Of a stretch of DNA of 8,001 nucleotides, positions 1 through 4,867 are shown one piece after another. A program made the translations under genes and the position numbers. The notes below the pieces were generated by a model. That model was not told where the DNA came from and ran no database searches. It was given only the letters and a program-made list of their open reading frames with translations. Source of the stretch: Haemophilus sp. (lineage in GTDB: Bacteria > Pseudomonadota > Gammaproteobacteria > Enterobacterales > Pasteurellaceae); contig JAHZCF010000089.1 in assembly GCA_019423005.1 (NCBI GenBank), positions 1 through 8,001 of the forward strand, given 5' to 3'. The stretch's first letter is position 1, and each line of letters opens with the position of its first letter.

Positions 1-431
1 TGCTCCGTTTTGGTAAAAAACTCGCAGAAGTGCTTGTAAAACAACCGAAAGATAACGCTATTGTGCTTTATTTTAATGGCGATCTTGGTGCGGGAAAAAC
101 CACCCTGACTCGTGGAATGGTGCAAGGTTTAGGCTACCAAGGCAATGTCAAAAGCCCTACTTACACGTTAGTAGAAGAATATAGCATTGCAGGGAAAATG
201 ATTTATCACTTCGATTTATATCGCCTTGCCGATCCTGAAGAATTAGAATTTATGGGTATTCGTGATTATTTTAGCCAAAATTGCATCTGCTTAATCGAAT
301 GGGCAGAAAAAGGTGAGGGCATCTTGCCTGAAGCTGATTTATTGGTGAATATTGATTATTACGATGATGCTCGCAACATTACGCTAATTGCTCAAAACTC
401 AGTGGGCGAGCATATTTTGACACAACTATAA
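1..431 (+). CDS. tsaE: TsaE, tRNA t6A37 threonylcarbamoyladenosine biosynthesis ATPase (5' partial)
   Basis: TsaE (formerly YjeE) is the P-loop ATPase that works with TsaB and TsaD to install threonylcarbamoyl on A37 of tRNAs reading ANN codons, in the cytoplasm. The reading frame is open from the left edge (first whole codon at base 3) and gives 142 residues, so roughly the first 10-16 residues lie outside the window, judged against the usual 150-160 residue length. A GTG at base 30 is not the true start: the residues before it (LRFGKKLAEV) fit the first helix of the family. Visible motifs are the Walker A loop GDLGAGKTT (bases 78-104), then SPTYTLVEEY, FDLYRL and IEWAEKGEGILP, all family signatures. 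The stop is 11 bases before amiB. Only the truncation by the window edge is odd. Identification is secure. Confidence 0.96.
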   Translation, partial: LRFGKKLAEVLVKQPKDNAIVLYFNGDLGAGKTTLTRGMVQGLGYQGNVKSPTYTLVEEYSIAGKMIYHFDLYRLADPEELEFMGIRDYFSQNCICLIEWAEKGEGILPEADLLVNIDYYDDARNITLIAQNSVGEHILTQL

Positions 432-442
432 AACTGACTTAC

Positions 443-2056
443 ATGAAAGCAAAATTTTCGTTTCTTTTTGGAATATTTTCTCTAATTTCTACTACCGTAT
501 TTGCCGCGCCACAATGGACAATTGCCATTGATCCTGGCCATGGCGGTAAAGATCCCGGTGCTATCGGAAAAAATCTCGGCATTTATGAAAAGAATGTCAC
601 CCTTTCTATTGCACGAGAATTAAAAGCCTTACTAGATAAAGATCCTAATTTCAAAGGTGTTTTAACACGCAGTAGCGATTACTACATTTCCGTGCCAGAA
701 CGTTCTGAAATTGCACGTAAATACAAAGCAAATTTTCTCGTGTCTATCCATGCGGACTCCTCTCTTAATTCAGACCAACGTGGCGCATCTGTTTGGGTGC
801 TATCCAATCGCCGTGCCAACGATGAAATGGGTCAATGGTTAGAAGATGATGAAAAACGCTCTGAGCTTTTAGGTGGCGCAGGAAAAGTACTTTCCAATAA
901 CAATGACAAATATTTAGATCAAACTGTACTCGACCTACAATTTGGTCACAGCCAACGTACAGGTTATGAACTTGGCAACAGCATTTTACGTCGTTTTGCT
1001 CGCGTGACCTCATTAAGTCGTAGCACGCCACAACATGCGAGCCTTGGCGTATTACGTTCACCCGATATTCCTTCTGTTCTGGTGGAAACAGGCTTCCTTT
1101 CCAATATGGAAGAAGAACAAAAATTGAATACCATTGCTTATCGTCGTCGTATTGCTTATATGATTTATGAAGGCTTAGTCGCTTATCGCAATGGTAATTT
1201 AAAAGCGATTGCAGTCCCACCTAGTGATGAGCAAGACAGCAAATCTACAAAATCAAACGACAAAAATAATGAAAAATCAGACCGCACTTCCGATGTGAAA
1301 GACAGCGGTATTCGCCATAAAGTGAAACCAGGTGAAAGCATTGGTAGCCTAGCAAATAAATATGATGTCAAAGTCAGCGAAATCATTGAGTTAAATAAAC
1401 TGAAACGCAAAGAACTTTGGTTAAATGAAACCATTAAGATTCCTGATAATGGCAAAGGCAAAAAAGCGGAAGAACCAACTAAAAAAGAAGAGAAAAACAT
1501 CGAAAAATCTGACCGCACTTCCGATGTCAAAGACAGCGGCGTACGTCATAAAGTGAAACCAGGTGAAAGCATTGGTAGTCTGGCGAACAAATATGATGTA
1601 AAAGTCAGTGAAATTATTGAATTAAATAAACTAAAACGTAAAGAACTTTGGCTGAATGAAACTATTAAAATTCCTGATAACGGCAAAGGTAAAAAGGTAG
1701 AAGAAAAACCTAAATCGGATGATAAAACCAAAGCCGATAACAAAGGGAAAAACAGCAAGATTGTTGAAGCTGAAAAAGCGGTTTCTAAAAAAGATAAAAA
1801 ACAAGAAAAAACCGAGAGTAAAAAAGAGCCTGAGAAAAAAGACAACGATAAAAAAGACGCATCTTCAAAAGGGAATGAGAAGAAAGATAATGGCAAGAAA
1901 GAAATCCCGCTTTACCATACGGTGAAAGCCGATCAAACTATCTATGCCATCTCTCGTGAATACAATGTACCGGTTAATCGTCTTTTAAAACTGAACCCAA
2001 CATTGAAAAACGGCAAAGTCGTGACTGGGCAAAAAATCAAACTTAAAGAAAAATAA
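443..2056 (+). CDS. amiB: N-acetylmuramoyl-L-alanine amidase, AmiB type, with three LysM domains
   Basis: This is a periplasmic zinc amidase that cleaves the bond between MurNAc and the L-Ala of the stem peptide, splitting septal peptidoglycan during cell separation. Residues 1-21 form a signal peptide (KAK, hydrophobic core, VFA cleavage site). The Amidase_3 domain starts almost at once (about 25-250). Expected zinc ligands are His33 (DPGHGG), Glu49 and His103 (SIHADS), with catalytic Glu215 (VLVETGFLSN). The insert at about 126-165 (WLEDDEKRSELLGG, then LDL) resembles the autoinhibitory helix of amidases activated by EnvC/NlpD-type LytM proteins; that regulation is inferred. LysM domains lie at about 290-336, 367-413 and 490-535, the first two nearly identical and the third preceded by a Lys/Glu/Asp-rich linker. 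No AMIN domain is present, unlike E. coli AmiB/AmiC. No clear Shine-Dalgarno precedes the ATG, so coupling to tsaE is likely. Confidence 0.95.
   Translation: MKAKFSFLFGIFSLISTTVFAAPQWTIAIDPGHGGKDPGAIGKNLGIYEKNVTLSIARELKALLDKDPNFKGVLTRSSDYYISVPERSEIARKYKANFLVSIHADSSLNSDQRGASVWVLSNRRANDEMGQWLEDDEKRSELLGGAGKVLSNNNDKYLDQTVLDLQFGHSQRTGYELGNSILRRFARVTSLSRSTPQHASLGVLRSPDIPSVLVETGFLSNMEEEQKLNTIAYRRRIAYMIYEGLVAYRNGNLKAIAVPPSDEQDSKSTKSNDKNNEKSDRTSDVKDSGIRHKVKPGESIGSLANKYDVKVSEIIELNKLKRKELWLNETIKIPDNGKGKKAEEPTKKEEKNIEKSDRTSDVKDSGVRHKVKPGESIGSLANKYDVKVSEIIELNKLKRKELWLNETIKIPDNGKGKKVEEKPKSDDKTKADNKGKNSKIVEAEKAVSKKDKKQEKTESKKEPEKKDNDKKDASSKGNEKKDNGKKEIPLYHTVKADQTIYAISREYNVPVNRLLKLNPTLKNGKVVTGQKIKLKEK
1271..1474 (+). 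repeat. Tandem duplication in amiB, copy 1 (linker plus LysM 1)
   Basis: This segment encodes residues 277-344 of the amidase: a short linker (KSDRTSDVKDSG) followed by a LysM domain and a NGKGKK tail. It is repeated 231 bases (77 codons) downstream. The copies differ at 22 of 68 codons, about 25 bases in all, but only two changes alter the protein (Ile290 to Val and Ala342 to Val in the second copy). LysM domains bind GlcNAc-containing glycans, so the copies probably help hold the enzyme on peptidoglycan. Confidence 0.95.
1281..1289 (-). repeat. DNA uptake signal sequence (in amiB copy 1)
   Basis: Perfect ACCGCACTT (AAGTGCGGT on the - strand). It encodes the DRTS part of the linker before LysM 1. 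Confidence 0.9.
1502..1705 (+). repeat. Tandem duplication in amiB, copy 2 (linker plus LysM 2)
   Basis: This is the second copy of the 68-codon unit, residues 354-421, separated from copy 1 by nine codons (PTKKEEKNI). It keeps the same LysM core (HKVKPGESIGSLANKY, then VSEIIELN) and the same uptake signal near its left edge. The mostly silent differences between copies show either an old duplication under strong purifying selection or divergence of codon use that lowers recombination between copies. Confidence 0.95.
1512..1520 (-). repeat. DNA uptake signal sequence (in amiB copy 2)
   Basis: Perfect ACCGCACTT at the same place in the second duplicated unit, 231 bases after the first and in the same frame (DRTS). 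Confidence 0.9.
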
Positions 2057-2060
2057 GGAA
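2054..2060 (+). promoter_or_regulatory. Ribosome binding site of mutL
   Basis: TAAGGAA overlaps the amiB stop codon and ends four bases before the mutL ATG. This supports the 2065 start and indicates termination-reinitiation coupling between amiB and mutL. Confidence 0.75.
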
Positions 2061-2064
2061 TCCT

Positions 2065-3909
2065 ATGGCAATCAAAATTCTTTCTCCACAGCTGGCTAAT
2101 CAGATTGCCGCAGGTGAAGTGGTCGAACGCCCTTCTTCTGTAGTGAAAGAATTGGTGGAAAACAGCCTTGATGCGGGTGCCAATAAAATTCATATCGATA
2201 TCGAAAACGGCGGCGCCAACCTAATTCGTATTCGAGATAATGGCAGTGGCATTCCTAAAGAGGAATTAAGCCTCGCACTCGCTAGACACGCAACCAGTAA
2301 AATTGCCGATCTCGATGATCTCGAAGCCATTTTAAGTTTAGGTTTCCGCGGTGAAGCCCTTGCCAGTATCAGCTCGGTTTCTCGTCTCACGCTTACCTCT
2401 CGCACGACAGAGCAAAATGAAGCGTGGCAAGTCTATGCGCAAGGGCGAGAAATGGAAACCACAATCAAACCTGCGTCTCATCCAGTCGGCACGACGGTTG
2501 AAGTGGCGAATCTCTTTTTTAACACGCCAGCTCGTCGTAAATTCTTACGCACCGATAAAACAGAATTTGCTCATATTGATGAAGTCATTCGCCGAATTGC
2601 TTTAGCAAAATTTAATATCGCTTTTACGCTCACTCATAACGGCAAAATTGTTCGACAATACCGCCCTGCGGCAAATGAAGAACAACAACTAAAACGCGTT
2701 GCTACCATTTGTGGCGATGATTTTGTTCAACATGCCTTACGTATTGATTGGAAACATGATGATCTGCATCTTTCTGGCTGGGTGGCGACACCTGAATTTA
2801 CCCGTTCTCAGAATGATTTAAGCTATTGCTATATCAATGGACGAATGGTGCGTGATAAAGTGATCACCCACGCCATTCGTCAAGCTTATGCGGAGCATTT
2901 GCATACTGAGCAATACCCTGCATTTGTACTATTTATCGATCTCAATCCACATGATGTCGATGTCAACGTGCATCCAACAAAACACGAGGTGCGTTTCCAT
3001 CAAGCTCGATTAATTCATGACTTTATCTGCCAAGGCGTAACAAACGCGCTCAATGCCATTCCTCAAGCTGCATTGGATTTAGCGCCAGCGATAAATGAGG
3101 CAAGAGAGCCTTCAGCTTCGTATCAAACGCACTATGAAACAAAACCGAATCGTGCAGCGGCAGGGCAAAATATTTTCGCTTCGAATTATCATCAATCTCG
3201 TGAAAAACAATCAGAAAATCGACCGCACTTTTCAAACCGTAGAGAATACGTTCCGTCATATGGTTATCGTGAACGACCTATAAAGACGGAACAACGCTTA
3301 TATGGGGAATTAGTACGTTCAACAGAAGATTCTCAAGTTTTAACAACACCTGTCGTTGAACAACACCCACAGACAAGTGAAACGGGTTATTTACGTGCAT
3401 TAGCATTAATTGAAAATAAAGCGTTGCTTTTACAACAAAATCAGCAGTTTTATTTGATGTCATTAGCTAAATTGCAGACCTTAAATTATGAATTAACCTT
3501 ACAACAAGGTGAAATTTCACAACAGCCGTTGCTCATTCCGATTATTTTCCGCTTAGATGAAAAACAATTTGAACAATGGCAAAAACAAAAAGCCTTTTTT
3601 CAGCAAAGTGGTTTTGAATTTATTGAAAATAAAGCCCAGCTACGTCTCACTCTAAACAAAGTGCCTACGGTTTTACGTACACAAAATTTACAAAAATGTG
3701 TGATGAGCCTACTTGCTGAACATGTAGAAAATATGCCTGATTTTCTGACCGCACTTTGTCAGACGCTAGAGGTGAAACCGATTGAAGTGTTAGCGGATGC
3801 GGTCAACTTATTAAGCGAAACGGAACGCTTACTGAACAAACCTCATCAAGAAAAATTTAATACTCTACTGAAACCGATTAACTGGCAGCCTTTTTTAACT
3901 GATTTGTAA
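2065..3909 (+). CDS. mutL: DNA mismatch repair protein MutL
   Basis: MutL is the GHKL-family ATPase that links mismatch-bound MutS to the MutH nick and UvrD unwinding in methyl-directed repair. The 614-residue product starts as E. coli MutL does (LANQIAAGEVVERP), with the ATPase residues in the same positions: Glu29 and Asn33 (KELVENSLDAGA), Asp58 (IRDNGSGI), RHATSK at 74-79 and GFRGEA at 93-98. NTPARRKF (153-160) and HPTKHEVRF (from 303, with Lys306 the conserved transducer-domain lysine) follow. A polar, variable linker spans about 335-440, and the C-terminal dimerisation domain runs from about 441. That domain lacks the DQHA(X)2E(X)4E endonuclease motif, as expected in bacteria that use MutH/Dam; mutH and dam are not in this window. 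Two uptake signals lie inside the gene. The start is supported by a good ribosome binding site. Confidence 0.98.
   Translation: MAIKILSPQLANQIAAGEVVERPSSVVKELVENSLDAGANKIHIDIENGGANLIRIRDNGSGIPKEELSLALARHATSKIADLDDLEAILSLGFRGEALASISSVSRLTLTSRTTEQNEAWQVYAQGREMETTIKPASHPVGTTVEVANLFFNTPARRKFLRTDKTEFAHIDEVIRRIALAKFNIAFTLTHNGKIVRQYRPAANEEQQLKRVATICGDDFVQHALRIDWKHDDLHLSGWVATPEFTRSQNDLSYCYINGRMVRDKVITHAIRQAYAEHLHTEQYPAFVLFIDLNPHDVDVNVHPTKHEVRFHQARLIHDFICQGVTNALNAIPQAALDLAPAINEAREPSASYQTHYETKPNRAAAGQNIFASNYHQSREKQSENRPHFSNRREYVPSYGYRERPIKTEQRLYGELVRSTEDSQVLTTPVVEQHPQTSETGYLRALALIENKALLLQQNQQFYLMSLAKLQTLNYELTLQQGEISQQPLLIPIIFRLDEKQFEQWQKQKAFFQQSGFEFIENKAQLRLTLNKVPTVLRTQNLQKCVMSLLAEHVENMPDFLTALCQTLEVKPIEVLADAVNLLSETERLLNKPHQEKFNTLLKPINWQPFLTDL
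3222..3230 (-). repeat. DNA uptake signal sequence (mutL linker)
   Basis: Perfect ACCGCACTT followed by TT, encoding RPHF (386-389) in the variable interdomain linker of MutL, where sequence constraint is low. Confidence 0.9.
3748..3756 (-). repeat. DNA uptake signal sequence (3' part of mutL)
   Basis: Perfect ACCGCACTT encoding Thr562-Ala-Leu in the MutL dimerisation domain. On the - strand the bases after the core include the AT-rich tracts of the extended Haemophilus uptake motif (GAAAAT, then ATTTT at roughly one helical turn). Confidence 0.9.
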
Positions 3910-3910
3910 T

Positions 3911-4864
3911 ATGACACAAAAAACTGACTCCAAACCAACCGCACTTTTTCTGATGGGGCCAACGGCCTCCGGAAAAACAGATCTTGCTATTCAATTACGT
4001 CAAAGCCTGCCCGTGGAAGTAATCAGCGTCGATTCTGCATTAATTTATAAAGGCATGGATATTGGTACGGCAAAGCCTTCTAAAGAAGAACTAGCCCTTG
4101 CCCCCCACCGCTTAATCGATATTTTAGATCCCGCTGAAAGTTATTCCGCGATGAATTTTCGTGATGATGCACTCAGAGAAATGGCTGATATTACCGCGCA
4201 AGGTAAAATTCCGCTTTTGGTTGGCGGCACTATGTTGTATTACAAAGCATTGATTGAAGGCCTTTCTCCCCTTCCATCTGCTGATGAAAAGTTACGGTTA
4301 GAGATTGAAGAAAAAGCGCAGAAATTTGGCTGGCCAGCACTTCATCAAGAATTACAAAAAATTGATCCTATTTCTGCAGAGCGTATCAATCCAAATGATT
4401 CGCAGCGAATTAATCGTGCATTAGAAGTATTCTATTTAACGGGCAAATCATTAACGGAATTAACCGAACAAAAAGGCGAAGAATTGCCTTATCAATTTTT
4501 ACAATTTGCTATTGCACCAGAAAATCGCGCGGTGTTACATCAACGTATCGAACAACGTTTCCATAAAATGATCGAATTAGGTTTCCAAGAAGAGGTTGAA
4601 AAACTCTATCAACGAGAAGATCTCCATCCTGATTTGCCTTCTATCCGCTGTGTGGGCTATCGACAAATGTGGGAATATTTACGTGGTGACTATGATCATG
4701 AAGAAATGGTCTTCCGCGGTATTTGTGCAACCCGACAATTAGCCAAACGACAAATCACCTGGCTGCGCGGCTGGAAAACACCATTAAATTGGCTAGATAG
4801 TCTACAACCGCAACAGGCCAAAGAAATCGTACTACGCAAGATTGACGAACATTTTAAGGGGTAA
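3911..4864 (+). CDS. miaA: tRNA dimethylallyltransferase MiaA
   Basis: MiaA transfers the dimethylallyl group of DMAPP to N6 of A37 in tRNAs reading UNN codons, giving i6A37, the precursor of ms2i6A37. The 317-residue length is normal (E. coli 316). Motifs in order: P-loop GPTASGKT (16-23), the ISVDSALIYKGMDIGTAKP block with catalytic Asp41, APHRLIDI, LVGGTMLYYKALIEGLSPLP, the tRNA-binding SQRINRALEVF, CVGYRQMWEYL with Cys247, and ATRQLAKRQITWLRGW. The ATG lies one base after the mutL stop and has no Shine-Dalgarno, so translation probably depends on ribosomes finishing mutL. The next in-frame Met (15) would remove the strand leading into the P-loop, so the first ATG is preferred. In E. coli the next gene is hfq; here it is glnE. 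Confidence 0.98.
   Translation: MTQKTDSKPTALFLMGPTASGKTDLAIQLRQSLPVEVISVDSALIYKGMDIGTAKPSKEELALAPHRLIDILDPAESYSAMNFRDDALREMADITAQGKIPLLVGGTMLYYKALIEGLSPLPSADEKLRLEIEEKAQKFGWPALHQELQKIDPISAERINPNDSQRINRALEVFYLTGKSLTELTEQKGEELPYQFLQFAIAPENRAVLHQRIEQRFHKMIELGFQEEVEKLYQREDLHPDLPSIRCVGYRQMWEYLRGDYDHEEMVFRGICATRQLAKRQITWLRGWKTPLNWLDSLQPQQAKEIVLRKIDEHFKG
3938..3946 (-). repeat. DNA uptake signal sequence (5' end of miaA)
   Basis: Perfect ACCGCACTT encoding Thr10-Ala-Leu, in the strand just before the MiaA P-loop. Confidence 0.9.
4856..4861 (+). promoter_or_regulatory. Ribosome binding site of glnE
   Basis: AAGGGG lies inside the last codons of miaA, six bases before the glnE ATG. It is a strong Shine-Dalgarno and fixes the glnE start at 4868. 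Confidence 0.75.
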
Positions 4865-4867
4865 ATT

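Noticed and set aside
417..445. TTGACA at 417-422 as a possible amiB promoter
   Set aside because: At 17-base spacing the -10 position reads TACATG and overlaps the start codon; the better TATAAA at 427 is only four bases away. It is not a usable sigma-70 promoter.
1271..1705. Tandem repeats as a CRISPR-like array
   Set aside because: There are only two long units inside an intact reading frame encoding LysM domains, with no short direct repeats or unique spacers.
1183..1896. Two long - strand reading frames with repeated hydrophobic, Ser/Phe/Leu-rich sequence opposite amiB
   Set aside because: They are mirror images of the Lys/Glu-rich and LysM-repeat coding sequence. They begin and end at arbitrary places, have no ribosome binding site, and overlap a gene with clear domains.
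1700..1900. Possible phase-variable simple repeat in the A-rich amiB linker
   Set aside because: The repeats are imperfect and of mixed unit length; there is no uniform tetranucleotide or pentanucleotide tract of the kind used for phase variation in Haemophilus.
1719..1925. + strand frame with very basic, Lys/Arg-rich product inside amiB
   Set aside because: It is the +1 shifted reading of the A-rich amiB linker, with no start signal and no recognisable domain.
2190..2405. - strand reading frame of 71 codons opposite the mutL ATPase domain
   Set aside because: A shadow of a strongly conserved gene, with no family resemblance or upstream signals.
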